Assembly (NCBI RefSeq): GCF_902806685.2
Contig: NC_048564.1
Span: 17,360,418 to 17,424,417, forward strand
DNA: 64,000 nucleotides
Source: Maniola hyperantus
Taxonomy: Eukaryota > Arthropoda > Insecta > Lepidoptera > Nymphalidae
Direction of reading: 5' to 3'
Each line of letters begins with the position of its first letter. Positions within the stretch are counted from its first letter, which is position 1. A program made the translations under genes and the position numbers. Below the pieces are notes generated by a model that worked only from the letters and a program-made list of their open reading frames with translations, ran no database searches and was not told the origin of the DNA. This document shows, piece after piece, positions 12,262 through 23,539 of the stretch.

Positions 12262-13075
12262 ATACAGGATGTAACCAGAACGCTAGCAAAAACGAACACA
12301 GGTGATAGTACTGATGATTACTAATGATACTAAAACAAACAAGTGCGAGTCAGACTCGCGCAACGAGGGTTCCGTAATACAGTCGTATTTTTTCGACATT
12401 TTGCACGATAATTCAAAAACTATGACGTATAAAAATAAATAAAAATCTGTTTTAGAATGTACAGGTGAAAACCTTTCATAATAATATGTTACCCCATTTG
12501 ATATAGTTATTTTACTTCGAAAATTGCAAATAGGTACTAATTATTAGTTCATCACCACATTTTTTTTTTGTGTGATGTAACCACAAATTCACGGGTTTCA
12601 GATTTTTCCCCGAATGTCAGCTATAAGATCTACCTGCCTACCAAATTTCATGATTCTAGGTCAACGGGAAGTACCCTATAGGTTTCTTAACAGACAGGCA
12701 GACAGACAGACAGACAGACAACAAAGTGATCCTATAAGGGTGCCGTTTTTCCTTTTGGGGTACGGAACCCTACAAACGCGAAAAAAAAATTAAGAAAATA
12801 TCCTATATTATGTAAAAGTTCACGATATATTGCAAATAAAACATCTGACTGACGCTAGAGGTCAACGAACTTTGCGTAAGTAGGCCACTCGTAGTCAATG
12901 TCGCGTCGTAGGCGGGGCATTGACCCCAGTTTTTCACGCTATACACTGCGGGTTTGAAAAATACTAAATCACTAAAACTACAAAATGAGGCAAATGGTTA
13001 TTGGTATTGGATTGGGGTGGGGTTTAGATAGTATAACAATGACGCTAAGTTTTTGCTACCGTTCTGATTATACCT
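12262..13075. mobile_element. TIR element 'cagg(g/a)tgtaaccagaacgc' with an inserted second element
   Basis: Left terminus ggatgtaaccagaacgctag and right terminus gctaagtttttgctaccg with gttctgattatacct are inverted relatives of each other. The right interior (about 12840-13010) matches, in inverse orientation, 28550-28735 of a second copy at 28198-29179. The 'aagtgcgagtc' element at 12335-12775 sits inside. No transposase remains. Confidence 0.7.
12335..12775 (+). mobile_element. Near-complete 'aagtgcgagtc' dispersed element
   Basis: Begins near aagtgcgagtcagactcgc and ends near ggggtacggaaccctac. The interior holds the landmarks seen in other copies: 'cattttgcacgataattc', a long poly-t, 'acgggaagtaccctatagg' and a cagacagacagac run. 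Other copies: 29271-29680 (+), 31370-31795 (-), 38680-39016 (-), with ends at 1850-2075, 32380-32440, 39990-40140, 45360 and 47585. No coding sequence; class uncertain. Confidence 0.75.
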
Positions 13076-13189
13076 AGGTATATACATTTATATATATGCA
13101 AACAAAGATATTATAAATTCATTAAGATATTACCTTTTAAATAAGAAAGTGCATGGTTTGTATTTGCTTCGAGCTACCAGTTTACAGGT

Positions 13190-13352
13190 GGCTAATTCCT
13201 TTGTACACAATCTCTAAACTAAACTAAAATATCACGTCTAAATCTATTGCTATCCCTTTCATAATGTTGCTTGCGGAAAAGGAAAGCACTAGATTTAGAC
13301 CTGTTAATTTAGTTTAGTTTAGAGATTGTGTACTAGAGAATCGGCCCCAATT
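13190..13352. mobile_element. Palindromic MITE, 'gtacacaatctctaaactaa' family, copy 1
   Basis: The arms tgtacacaatctctaaac and gtttagagattgtgta are perfect inverted repeats, ending at a gcccc-type terminus. The centre holds cataatgttgcttgcgg. Two sister copies are at 19870-20041 and 25743-25902. About 160 bp, non-coding. Confidence 0.85.
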
Positions 13353-13988
13353 AAGTACTAATTTAATAAATAAAATATTTTACTTACATATCAACATTTT
13401 ACTTAAGTGCTTATATAGTTTCATAATAAATAGATAACCTCACGGGGTTGCTTTACACTTAAACCTATGTCAAGTTTAACTTCCTAAATATAAGGTACTT
13501 CGTACGTTAAAGGTGATCTAGGGCGGGCCACGAAACGCGAACGTGCGATACTGAGACGCCGGTGACGTCACAAGTGTGTAGAGTAGTAGTACAGTGTTAT
13601 GCGGTGCGGCGGATGCTACTGAATGATGTCACAAGTGTCGTCAGTGCTGAAAATTCCCCTCTCGCAGCTCCGGTGGGTGTTTAGCGATCGCCTCGAGGCG
13701 GATTTCTGTTCGATGCTCAGTGTTGTTAGTTCTGAAACAAGTACACATTGTTTAACATTTCGCTGATTTTGTATTTTGTATAGGTAGGTAAATTAAAATC
13801 GGATATCAGAGTTACTTATTACACTTCTAGGTGATGCCTGATATCAGCTGACTAAGACTATTTTTAAATCCCGTAGATATTCTTGTTTTTATACCATTAA
13901 AAGTGCGATCTCACTTAGTGGTAAATAATGATGCAGTCTAGGCGGATGCTTTTTGATTTGCGGATAAAAAATATCCTATCACCTGAAC
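13353..13988. other. Non-genic stretch
   Basis: About 640 bp with no gene recognised. 13510-13740 is more GC-rich and contains 'gacgtcacaagtgt' and 'gatgtcacaagtgt' as a degenerate direct repeat. Confidence 0.45.
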
Positions 13989-14845
13989 CAGGGTCGCAGT
14001 CCTCGCTGCGCATGCACATGCCGCCTTGCAGCGCGCACGGCTCCTCCAGCCAGATGATAGTACTCACATAGCAACAGCCGATTCCCAGATGCTTCTGCGT
14101 GGGGCACAGGTCGGCCTGGATCCGCACCCAGTTGCCGGGGTCGCAGTCCTCGCTGCGCATGCACATGCCGCCTTGCAGCGCGCACGGCTCCTCCGGCCAG
14201 ATGATAGTACTCACATAGCAACAGCCGATTCCCAGATGCTTCTGCGTGGGGCACAGGTCGGCCTGGATCCGCACCCAGTTGCCGGGGTCGCAGTCCTCGC
14301 TGCGCATGCACATGCCGCCTTGCAGCGCGCACGGCTCCTCCAGCCAGATGATAGTACTCACATAGCAACAGCCGATTCCCAGATGCTTCTGCGTGGGGCA
14401 CAGGTCGGCCTGGATCCGCACCCAGTTGCCGGGGTCGCAGTCCTCGCTGCGCATGCACATGCCGCCTTGCAGCGCGCACGGCTCCTCCGGCCAGATGATA
14501 GTACTCACATAGCAACAGCCGATTCCCAGATGCTTCTGCGTGGGGCACAGGTCGGCCTGGATCCGCACCCAGTTGCCGGGGTCGCAGTCCTCGCTGCGCA
14601 TGCACATGCCGCCTTGCAGCGCGCACGGCTCCTCCGGCCAGATGATAGTACTCACATAGCAACAGCCGATTCCCAGATGCTTCTGCGTGGGGCACAGGTC
14701 GGCCTGGATCCGCACCCAGTTGCCGGGGTCGCAGTCCTCGCTGCGCATGCACATGCCGCCTTGCAGCGCGCACGGCTCCTCCGGCCAGATGATAGTACTC
14801 ACATAGCAACAGCCGATTCCCAGATGCTTCTGCGTGGGGCACAGT
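13989..14845 (-). repeat. 147-bp tandem array of a cysteine-rich module, about 5.8 copies
   Basis: The phrase gggtcgcagtcctcgctgcg recurs every 147 bp from 13991. Units differ at one visible site (ccagccag or ccggccag, giving Leu or Pro on the minus strand). Since 147 is divisible by three and the unit lacks stops in several frames, long open frames appear on both strands. Confidence 0.97.
13989..14845 (-). CDS. Tandem six-cysteine (beta-defensin-spaced) modules, partial gene
   Basis: Read on the minus strand, each 49-residue unit holds six cysteines with spacing C-x6-C-x5-C-x12-C-x9-C-C, for instance PCALQGGMC then EDC, ADLC and GIGCCY. This spacing resembles beta-defensin-fold domains; function in this gene is unknown to me. 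Upstream (right side) the frame meets TAG about eight codons before the array with no ATG, so an exon start is needed; CCCCACGCAG could serve as an acceptor. After CCY each unit reads TAT-GTGAGT, a strong donor consensus, so the ancestral state may be a single exon ending at CCY that was amplified with short flanks. At the left end the frame passes into unrelated sequence after a TTCAG-GTGATA junction. Either a multi-domain secreted protein or an array of exon copies. Confidence 0.5.
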
Positions 14846-16247
14846 GTGACGTTGTAAATTTTGAACTACTAATTAGCGTTTCGCTTTTAATAAAAATCAA
14901 TTTTGTTCAAAGTATGTTGGTGCCACCTAGCATCAAGGTGCAGAACTACGCGTGGGTCGATGTTCAGAGTTCATTCGAGCCACAATAGATGGCGTTTGCT
15001 TCGTTGTCAATTGTCGTAAAAATAAAACAAAATAATTAAATAAAACCATAATATCATTTGTTTATTGTTAAGTCATTAACAAAACGGTTCTTATAATATA
15101 TCCTTAGGTTCCGCAAATATTCAAAAATGAATTGGCTTCATGATCAAACTAAATGAGAGCGGCCACACTCGGGTTGCGTCTGGCAACACCGATTGGTGAG
15201 ATTTAGAATTTTTCTGGAGTCAACATGTGAAGACGAATTTTTTCGTTCCAGGAAATCTCACTCCTTTTCGCCCATGGCTTCGCCTGGGAAAATACAATAG
15301 TTATAAATTTAGTCATCCTAACGTATTTCAATGTTTCATCAATTATGGTGAGTGAAAAATCAAGTAATGTGGATTCGACAAAATGGCGGTTTGGTTAGAG
15401 AAAATCCTAATTTAATGATTTCCCTTTCAGTTCCAGTTATTTTACCTTCCCAAATAAATGAGGATAATGGGTTGTGGGTGGACTCCTGAAAACCATTGGT
15501 GGCCAGGAGTTCAATAGGTGAGTTGTGTTTGATCGGGAAAATTCCACGTGTCGAAATTTTCACACAGCACAAATTATAATCTTGTTTTTCTTGTTACAGG
15601 GTTTCCGTTTGCGTTTCCGTTTTTAGTTTTCGGTTTTCGTATTTCGCTTTCGTTTTCCGTATTTATTTCTTTTGCACATTCACGTTGGCAACTTAATTTC
15701 TATGGATAAGACTTGGTGAAAATCTTTGTAAGGAAACATTTCGGTTGTGAAGAATCAAGTTAAATTGAGTTTTGGATCTTGGCCGATGCCGTCCAGCTAC
15801 ATTGCAGTCTTCGCACCTACAAGTAAGCAAATGTTTGTATCCTGGAACAGTTTAGTGAACCTTCTTAGTGTATGTGTACAGTAAGAACCCTGTCTTTACT
15901 ACTGAGCTTTATTTTGAAACAATTTTATGAATTTTACTGTGTCATTGTCTATTCCATGCCAATGGCATCTTAAATTTAAAACATAGATTTTATGTACTAT
16001 CTACCTAAGGCATTCTAATGTATCTAAATTAAGTCTTGGCATTAAGCTAGAATAACTAAGCATTATTAGCCATCACTATGTATTAAGCGACCCCGGTAAA
16101 AGTTACATTAAAAACAATTTTGCCTAACATCTAGCAAATTTCATTTATAACACCTCATATACATTACAAGGGAGTCGACGGCTAGCTTCTATTCTTTACT
16201 AGGTAGATAGATCAAGTAAATTATTATTTTTTTCCTCTAATCTTTGT
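14846..16247. other. Non-genic stretch
   Basis: AT-rich with a low-complexity run of cgttttcg-like words at about 15600-15665. No gene recognised. Part may be LTR sequence belonging to the junction described at 16248-16324. Confidence 0.4.
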
Positions 16248-16324
16248 AAGGTGGTAGATTATTCCGTATCCGGGTATATTTCTATTCCGCCCAATTTACC
16301 ACCCTTACAAATGGCGCCCGAACG
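16248..16324 (+). promoter_or_regulatory. Candidate LTR end and primer-binding site
   Basis: The sequence cacccttaca is followed two bases later by tggcgcccgaacg (16312-16324), which has the look of an LTR 3' end (..TTACA) followed by a tRNA primer-binding site of LTR retrotransposons. It points rightwards on the plus strand, opposite to the gypsy coding sequence on the other side of the gap. I could not delimit the LTR start. Confidence 0.4.
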
Positions 16325-16577
16325 TTTTTTTATATAGTTATTTCTGTATATTTTGAGAAATTTTGTAAATTTTATGAAATGTACTCCGCTGATTGTACAA
16401 TTTTCTAAGTAGTGACACATTGCAAAGAGCACTAAGCTGTTTTTTATGGTTAACTAACTAAATAATAACTAATAGTTAGAAATTTTGTTTGATAGTTTAA
16501 GTAATTTTCTGAGTATAGTCCAACATTGGTTTTTTTTTCTTATTTAATTAAACACATTATAAATGGTGTTTATGCCG

Positions 16578-16777
16578 NNNNNNNNNNNNNNNNNNNNNNN
16601 NNNNNNNNNNNNNNNNNNNNNNNNNNNNNNNNNNNNNNNNNNNNNNNNNNNNNNNNNNNNNNNNNNNNNNNNNNNNNNNNNNNNNNNNNNNNNNNNNNNN
16701 NNNNNNNNNNNNNNNNNNNNNNNNNNNNNNNNNNNNNNNNNNNNNNNNNNNNNNNNNNNNNNNNNNNNNNNNNNNNN
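16578..16777. other. Assembly gap, exactly 200 N
   Basis: A run of 200 Ns, a typical fixed-size scaffold gap, so the true missing length is unknown. It interrupts the retrotransposon between its RNase H region and whatever followed. Confidence 1.
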
Positions 16778-16809
16778 TTAGTCTCCGTTTTCCTCATCTT
16801 TTCTGCCTT

Positions 16810-17472
16810 TAGTTCATTTTCTCTAAAGGTTTATGATCAGTGAAAACCTTGAATCTTTTTCCTATAAGCCAGTATTGCCAGTATTTTACTGCTTCCTTTA
16901 TTGCTAAACATTCTAGATAAATGGCTTTTTTCTTTTTTTGTGTCATTTAATTTTCTTGAAAAATATGCACATGGTTTTTCTACTGTGTTGAGGTTGCTTC
17001 AAAACAGCAGCGATACCTTGTATACTAGCGTCTGTATATATTGTATCGGGAGATTAGGGTCAAAGATCGCTAAAATAGGTTGCGAACAAAGTAATTTTTT
17101 TATTGTCTCAAAAGACTCTTGACATTTTCCTGACCAAATAAATTTTTGTCCTTTTCTTAACAAATTATGTAATGGATCTAATATTATTGATATTTTTGGC
17201 ACATATTTCCCATAAAAGTTTATCTTCCCTAGAAACTGTCTAACATTTTTCTGGGTTTTCGGAACAGGGAAATTCTTTATAGCAATTAAGTTATCTTTCA
17301 GTGGAGTGACTGTATTATTCTTGATAATATGGCCCAAATATTTTACTGAGTCTTGTGCAAAGTTACATTTTGAGAATTTTAATCTAAAGCCTTCTTCTAA
17401 TATTGCTTCCAGCAAAAGTGATAAGTGCTTGATGTGGTCTGAAAATGTCTCAGAAAATACCAAAATCATCAA
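16810..17472 (-). pseudogene. Retrotransposon pol: RT thumb and RNase H remnant
   Basis: Continues the polymerase in shifted frames: VKYLGHIIKN, VRQFLGKINFYGKYVP and FIWSGKCQESFETIKKLL are the RT connection region of Ty3/gypsy elements; a further frame change near 17005 leads to RNase H sequence including FKVFTDHKPLE at about 16815-16845. Integrase is not visible and would fall in or beyond the gap. Confidence 0.8.
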
Positions 17473-18610
17473 TGTAGTTTACAGTGAAATCTGATAGTCT
17501 GTGTTTCCGTATAATACTACTCAATATTCTTTGAAAAATTGCAGGTGATGTTTTTAAACCGAATGGTAAGCATGTCCATTGGTAATGCCCATCCTGGGTA
17601 ACAAATGCTGTTTTTTCCCTGTCTTCGATCTTCAAAGGAATGGACCAGAAGGCTGAATTTATATCTAGTGTTGAGAAGTATTTACACTTTGCAGTCTTTA
17701 CCATCAAGTCTTCTATAAGTGGAAACGGCTGCGCTTGAGGAACCACAATTTTATTTAATTCACGAAAATCTATACATAGTCTTGATCTTTTCCCTTCTTC
17801 TTTTTTATAGGCCAGTGTTACTGGCGCAGCAAAAGGACTGCAGGACTCTTCAATTAGGTTCTCCTGTAATAACTTAGATACTTGCTGTTCAATTTCTTTT
17901 TTGTCTTCAATAGTGCACCTATAAGGTCTTTTACTACAGTATTTATCAAATAAATCAATATGTGCTTCATAGCCTTTCACAGTGCCTATATCATATTTAT
18001 CCTTAGCAAAAAGAGGTTTATATTTGCATATTAAATCCTCTATCTCTGCCTGCTTTTGAACATCCAGATGATTGACAGAAATAATGAAACTAGTCTCTTC
18101 TACATGTTCATTGAAGTTTATTGTATATTTATCCTTAGTTTTATTCAGGACCTCCACATTTTTAATATAATTTTCCTCAATCTTACTATTTGAAATGTCC
18201 GATGGTATTCTTTTGGTTTTTAGGCTTACTTCTTCTTTATTATTATCTATTTTGAGGTTGATTGTACCCTGAGTAATTTCTAACTTCTCATTTTGAATCA
18301 GATGAAATTCTTTTATGCAGTCCAGACCAACTAAAAAGTCATAATCAAAGTTTTCTTCATCAATCACAAAAACATTAGCTTTTTTTTCCATTTCAAAAAT
18401 CTTTATCTTTAATGTTACTATTCCTTTAGTTTTTTTCACGCCATTAATCGTTTTTAAGTTTGCATTTTCAATTGCAATATTATTGTTATTAGGTTTCAAA
18501 GATAGTAATCTAGAATTTATTAAAGAAACGTTTGATCCAGAGTCATAAATCCCTGTTATTTCTAAGGAATCATTTAATAACAATTTAATTTTGATTAATG
18601 GCGGGATCAC
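17450..18610 (-). pseudogene. Retrotransposon pol: aspartic protease and reverse transcriptase
   Basis: The N-terminal part has the retropepsin-type active-site triad in YDSGSNVSLI. RT motifs follow: RLCIDFRELNK, FSTLDINSAFW, LPFGLKTSPAIFQR and the catalytic YIDD near 17470. Immediately after YIDD this frame runs out, while matching sequence continues in another frame (next entry), so the copy carries a frameshift at or beside the catalytic motif. The frame has no good ATG (GTG at 18610) and lies in the same frame as gag, so synthesis would need to bypass the gag stops. Best read as a dead copy. Confidence 0.85.
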
Positions 18611-18658
18611 TAGTTTTTTGGATTTATTTCGTTTAATTCTGTTTCTAACTCTGAATTA

Positions 18659-19744
18659 TTAACTGTTTTTATCTGATCTCTTTTTGTTTATCATTATTTT
18701 GTTTTTATACCAACACAAAGATTCGGAGTGATAACGGTTGCCTTTGTTTTCTTTCTCACAAATTCTGCATGGTTTGTAACTTCCATCTCGGTCTTTAATT
18801 TTATTTTCTAAACCTTTCATTTTTATTCCCGAATTCTTTTTATTCACTAGATGTTCCAAGCCCCTGATATTATTAAACAAATCCTTAGTCTCCTTTAAGC
18901 TAGTTCTATTGATTTTGTCTGCAATAAAATTTGGGAGCCCGGTGGCAATTAAATCAATTAACGTGGTATTATCCATTGATTTATTAACTTCTAATAAAAG
19001 TTTTTCCTTTTTCAAAGCATATTCCAGTAATGATCCTTGTCTATATTTGAATAGCATTGCGTATCTCACTGGCGACCATCCCCTGTCTGCGTAAGTTTCA
19101 CAGAAGTTTTCCTTCCACGTTGACCATTCCGAGTTTACTGTACATTTTATGAGTCTTGAACTGTACCAATCGAGGCATGAATCTTCTAAGAATAATCTCA
19201 AGGCCTCAATTTTCTTAGTGTCTTCTTCTATACCAACACGAATACATTCTGATTCAAAAATAGCCATCCATTGTGATACATTTGACATCTTATTATTGAA
19301 TTTCTCTAATACAATTTTTTCTGTCAGCTTTTTTATATTGTCGGACTTCGATGAATTCTTTTTTTCAGCAAAATTCTCTAAGATTCTCGTCAAAGCCTCT
19401 TCTGAAATTCCAGAAGTAGAGGGCAGTGTCCGCGTTTCTTGTGTTGATTCCTCTAGCAAATATCCTTTAAACTGCATGTTTCCATCTTCATCTATGTAGG
19501 TACCACATATCTCTGGTGTTAGTGTAAACCAAACTTGTCTTCTATCATTTCTCTTTTGTAGTGTGGTTTTTACTTTTTGAAATGTTTGAGTTTTTATCAA
19601 TGTGTCGTGCAGTTTTGCTGGTTGGAATTCTTCCGGCATTAAGAAGGTACGATTATTATTAGTTATTGATGTTAAGCAGATGACATTTGATTTCGGATCA
19701 TCCATCGATTTTTTTACAACAAATTCCAATCTTAACTTCTCCAT
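18659..19744 (-). CDS. Retrotransposon gag-like protein, 361 residues
   Basis: Starts at ATG 19744 (MEKLRLEFV). The middle part, around residues 165-250, has the alpha-helical gag pattern of arthropod gypsy elements (for example WMAIFESECIRVGIEED and YADRGWSPVRYAM). Near the C-terminus a cysteine/histidine cluster CRICEKENKGNRYH..C..W has zinc-knuckle-like residues with wider spacing (C-x2-C-x9-H-x4-C) than the classical CCHC. Gag packages element RNA in cytoplasmic particles. It ends with two adjacent stops (TAA TAA), and the protease follows in the same frame 48 nt on. Element-encoded, not a host gene. Confidence 0.8.
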   Translation of the reverse strand: MEKLRLEFVVKKSMDDPKSNVICLTSITNNNRTFLMPEEFQPAKLHDTLIKTQTFQKVKTTLQKRNDRRQVWFTLTPEICGTYIDEDGNMQFKGYLLEESTQETRTLPSTSGISEEALTRILENFAEKKNSSKSDNIKKLTEKIVLEKFNNKMSNVSQWMAIFESECIRVGIEEDTKKIEALRLFLEDSCLDWYSSRLIKCTVNSEWSTWKENFCETYADRGWSPVRYAMLFKYRQGSLLEYALKKEKLLLEVNKSMDNTTLIDLIATGLPNFIADKINRTSLKETKDLFNNIRGLEHLVNKKNSGIKMKGLENKIKDRDGSYKPCRICEKENKGNRYHSESLCWYKNKIMINKKRSDKNS

Positions 19745-19869
19745 GTTCTTGCAAAAAATAGCTATAGAATTGTTGTTTTATAATGTGTTTATAAACACTC
19801 TTGTGAAATAAAAGATCTTGCGTTGCTCTGTAAAGAGAAACAACAATTGAAGCTATTATTTCACTGTTA

Positions 19870-20041
19870 TTAGGTATTGGGGCTGATTCTCTTGTACACA
19901 ATCTCCAAACTAAACTCAAATGGCACGTCTAAATCTATTGCTATCCTTTTCATAATGTTGCTTGCGGAAAAGGATAGCACTAGATTTAGACCTGTTAATT
20001 TAGTTTAGTTTAGAGATAGTGTACAAGAGAATTGGCCCCAT
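19870..20041. mobile_element. Palindromic MITE, 'gtacacaatctctaaactaa' family, copy 2
   Basis: Left end ggggctgattctcttgtac, right end gtacaagagaattggcccc, flanked on both sides by att, consistent with a 3-bp target duplication. It lies about 125 bp upstream of the gag start. Confidence 0.85.
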
Positions 20042-20430
20042 TGTTTAAACTTTAAATTCTAATTTTATATTATAATTCGAAATTCACTCGCACAGCTAAC
20101 GATTTAATAAAATAACAACCTGACAGTTGACACTTGACAGCTCTCTCGGCTGCGCGATTGCGGGAGAATGACAGCTACAATATCACGATCGCAATCATCA
20201 CCGATTGGTTAACGCTCGCTCACTATTGGCTACAGTGCATTGTTGCAACAAGAATCGCACAAATTCAGCCAATCAGAACAATTGAGATTGTAATAATGAT
20301 TGATGCAGGTTTTAGACAATCGGCCTACGGGTCAATGCGCGGCAGATTCAAATTATGTGATCATAGACATAGATAAGTGATGACATTGACATAGACAAAT
20401 AAATGAAGAGAAATAAATGGGCTTCCTAAG
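20042..20430. other. Non-genic stretch
   Basis: Contains 'cctgacagttgacacttgacagc' type words seen in other MITEs here and ends at the LINE fragment. No gene recognised. Confidence 0.4.
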
Positions 20431-21230
20431 GTCATTTATATAGTTTATAGCATTTACTGACTATTCCGTCTATGTGCGTGTTGAAGGATAGTTTTTTATC
20501 AATAATAATGCCTAGGTCTCTGATCTCATTTACTTCATCCAGCAAAAGGCCATTAAGTGTATATGAAGTCTGAAGTGGCATACGTTTTTTGGTAACTTTT
20601 ATATGTAGACATTTCTTAATATTAAGTGGCAGTTTATTTTTAGCAGACCAATCTGAGATAGAATTTAGGTCATTTAGAAGAGCTAGAGAGTCTGATGTAG
20701 CTTCAATAGCTTTAAAAATCTTTAAGTCGTCAGCAAATAGTGAATAATTGGATGACTTTACATGGTCACACAAATCGTTTACAAGACTAGAAACAAAATA
20801 GGGCCTAAATGAGATCCCTGCGGAACGCCTGATGGGACCTTAAATGGAGCAGATTCATAACCGCAAACAACCCTTTTGATGTCTTCCCGACAAATAAGAC
20901 TTAAACCAGGAAAGTAGATTGCCTTGAATGCCAGCAGTGTGTAGCTTTTATCAATATGGAGTGGTCAACACGATCAAAAGCTTTACTTACGTCCATATAA
21001 ACAGCATCCACCTGATGTCCCTTATCTATTTCATAAATAATTTGTGTTGTATATTCAGTCAAGTTAGAAACTGTAGACATTTTATTACGGAAACCATGTT
21101 GTTGAGGGACAAGAATGGATTTTAAATGGAATGAAATAAACTGACAGATCAGAGATTCAAAAACCTTACCAAAATAGATAGTAGGGAAATAGGCCTATAA
21201 TTTAAAATGACGACGAAAAGAATGACGGGT
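20430..21230 (-). pseudogene. Non-LTR retrotransposon (Jockey/CR1-like) reverse transcriptase fragment
   Basis: Minus strand, in several frames. Going 5' to 3': QHGFRNKMSTVSNL and VYMDVSKAFDRVDHSIL (about 20960-21110), GVPQGSHLGPILF (about 20800-20840), then the catalytic FADDLKIF in an open stretch 20432-20773 that ends LGIIIDKKLSFNTHI. These are the RT motifs of non-LTR retrotransposons. Frameshifts between the motifs show it is dead; both ends are truncated. Confidence 0.85.
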
Positions 21231-23500
21231 GTATTCTAAATCTGAACAAATTACTAACTATCTGAGTGTGAAATGACTATCGTAACAACGTACGAGGAGT
21301 GTACTTATACGTACTTAAAACATTACCAGATGCAGTAAACGGTTCCAGAGTAATTTAAAAATTAAAACTCTTTATATACAAGCGCCTGTTGAAATCTATT
21401 AGCAATTACACAACGACAATAATAACAGCGAAGGAAAACATCGTGAGGAAACCTGAATGCCTGTGCAAGTTCTCCATAGTGTTCTCAAAGGTATAGAGAA
21501 TTCTGAGCCAACCTCGTACGACGATGGAATACACTACCTACATAATTTTATTCATTTCCACTTGTTCATAGGCCGCCGCTAAAGAGCGCTACAGTCCTTT
21601 GAATCGTGCTACAATCTGGTTAGTTCGTGTTCTATAAATTAGTACTACGGTTTGTTATTATTTCTGATTTTTGAAGTAAGGAGAAATTTTAAAATTTTCC
21701 CTTACAAATAAATAAAATGAAATATATGTGATAACTATGTCATGATTTATCATAATATGATGATTATCCTTATAAGAACTTGCATGTACTTACTATTACG
21801 TAGTACACCATTAATATCGACGTCACCACATAACACCAAAGTGTGGCAAAAATATCTTGCTCAAATGCCATTATATTGTGTAAATCTTTGTAAATCTAGG
21901 TTTAAATGCTAGCTGCCCCGGCAAACTTCGTACACCATCCAACAGACAACAGTCGATTCTTTTTCAGGAATTTAAAAAAAAAATCTCTCCGTAAGAACCA
22001 TCCTCGTACTTCAAGGAATACTATAAAAAAGAATTAGCGAAATCGGTTCAGCTGTTCTCGAGATTTGCCATCAGCATTACGTAGTAGTAGTACTTCCAAC
22101 TTCTTTGGCAATCAGCAACACATTCAGCGATTCATTTTTATATAATAGAAAGATATTTCCATTGATACATAGACTCAAGCATAGACTCCATCAGAAGTTG
22201 ACAGCACGTTGATAGCTGTGGTTGACGTTGACAGTTGATCATAGTCTGTGCTCGAACCACCTCGAAAACCCAGCCCAGTTAAAAATACTATGATACTAAA
22301 TACCTAGATATCGGAGCAGAATTTAATTAATTTTTTTTTATCTAAAGTATTCCAACTTTTCTCTATAATACCGGAAAATATAATAAAAAGATATTCAAGT
22401 GTTGGTTCGTTTATTAGCTAAAAGTATATAAATTAGTCCCAGTGTAAGAAGGGAAACTCAGGTGCAGTCAAAAATAATCGGTAATAAAAAAAGGATGCAG
22501 TTTTTGTGTCGTGTACGTGGACTGATATAAACAGAAAAGGTAGCAATTTTCCAAATGGAATGACTACCTATAAAATGTAAGTACTCAATTATTAAAGTTC
22601 AATAAAAATATTTAGTTCTTTCCTCTAGTTACCATAATAACCTTTTGCCATAGGTCGTTGAACTATTGATTTTGTTGTCCTGGCCCAGGTAGGATAGGAT
22701 ATGGGATCGATAGTTTGCAATTTGCGTACAACTTTAAAAACTTTAGGTTCCTGATTTCTTTAGGAGAAATGGAAAGTAACTATTAAAGTTAAAAGTAAGT
22801 AAGTATTAAGTAGAAAGTAAGTATTTCTTTAACTATATATAAATATTAGAAAAGAAAAATTTGTTTGTTTGTAACTGATAAACTCTGAAATTACTGAAAC
22901 AATTTCAATAATTCTGCCACCATTAGAAAGCCAATTTATCGAGATGTAGCATATGCTATATAAATTACATATAATAAGTAGCATAGACAAAGTCACAGGC
23001 AAAAGCTAGTGTATAACAAAATTAACATAATCAAGCATTGTTTAAGTGCGACGAAAGCTTTCTTAATAGTAATTAGTTGAGCACATCAAATCTTTGTCCT
23101 TCTGTGAGAAGACAGAATCTGTCTGTTCACTTATGATACAAGAGTAACGAGCCAACATTTAGGTTGTTGGCCAACAAGTTGGTCTATATGAAATAGAGAG
23201 TTGGTCTACTGAATAAAATAGTTGTTTAACAGTGTTGCTATTGTTTGTGAATGGGTAGTCTTAATTCTTGTCAACAGTATTAGAGTCAAATGATTGGATG
23301 GACAGCAGGTCATTCATGTTCACAAAGATTAACTAACATCTTAAAAGTAATACCAGATTATTATTATTAGACCTATCAATATATAGTGGAGCCTCTTTAA
23401 CTAGATCTTCAAGGGAAAGGTTACAAATTTCAAGTTAAGGACTCTTTGACTTCTTTCTTTCTTTCTTCACTCTGGGCTGGTTTCCGCACTTAAACGTTTC
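21231..23500. other. AT-rich non-genic stretch with repeat pieces
   Basis: About 2.3 kb without a gene. 21420-21535 holds the body of the tRNA-headed SINE (gtgaggaaacctgaatgcc, agttctccatagtgttctc). 22850-23010 holds a worn copy of a 'tttgtttgtttgtaactg' dispersed repeat. The remainder shows nothing recognisable. A 5' untranslated exon of the mannosidase gene may lie here but cannot be placed. Confidence 0.5.
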
Positions 23501-23539
23501 CGTCTGTTGTGCGTGCATCGCCCCTCCCCGCCGAAGTCT

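Larger units (their letters stand above)
16790..19744 (-). mobile_element. Decayed Ty3/gypsy-type LTR retrotransposon
   Basis: Minus-strand gag, protease, reverse transcriptase and RNase H in the order typical of Ty3/gypsy elements. The copy is broken: two stops between gag and pol, frame changes in and after the RT catalytic region, and the gap removes the integrase side. No second LTR was identified upstream of gag within 19745-20130, where instead a MITE is inserted at 19870-20041. Confidence 0.9.

Noticed and set aside
13979..14842. Second long minus-strand frame (arginine/alanine-rich) in the same array
   Set aside because: Shadow frame of the repeat; composition is GC-driven and lacks motifs.
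14026..14988. 320-codon open frame on the plus strand across the 147-bp array
   Set aside because: It arises because 147 is divisible by three and the unit has no stop in that frame; the minus-strand frame has the ordered cysteine pattern and a donor consensus.
16526..16843. Open frames crossing the N run
   Set aside because: They are made of undetermined bases.
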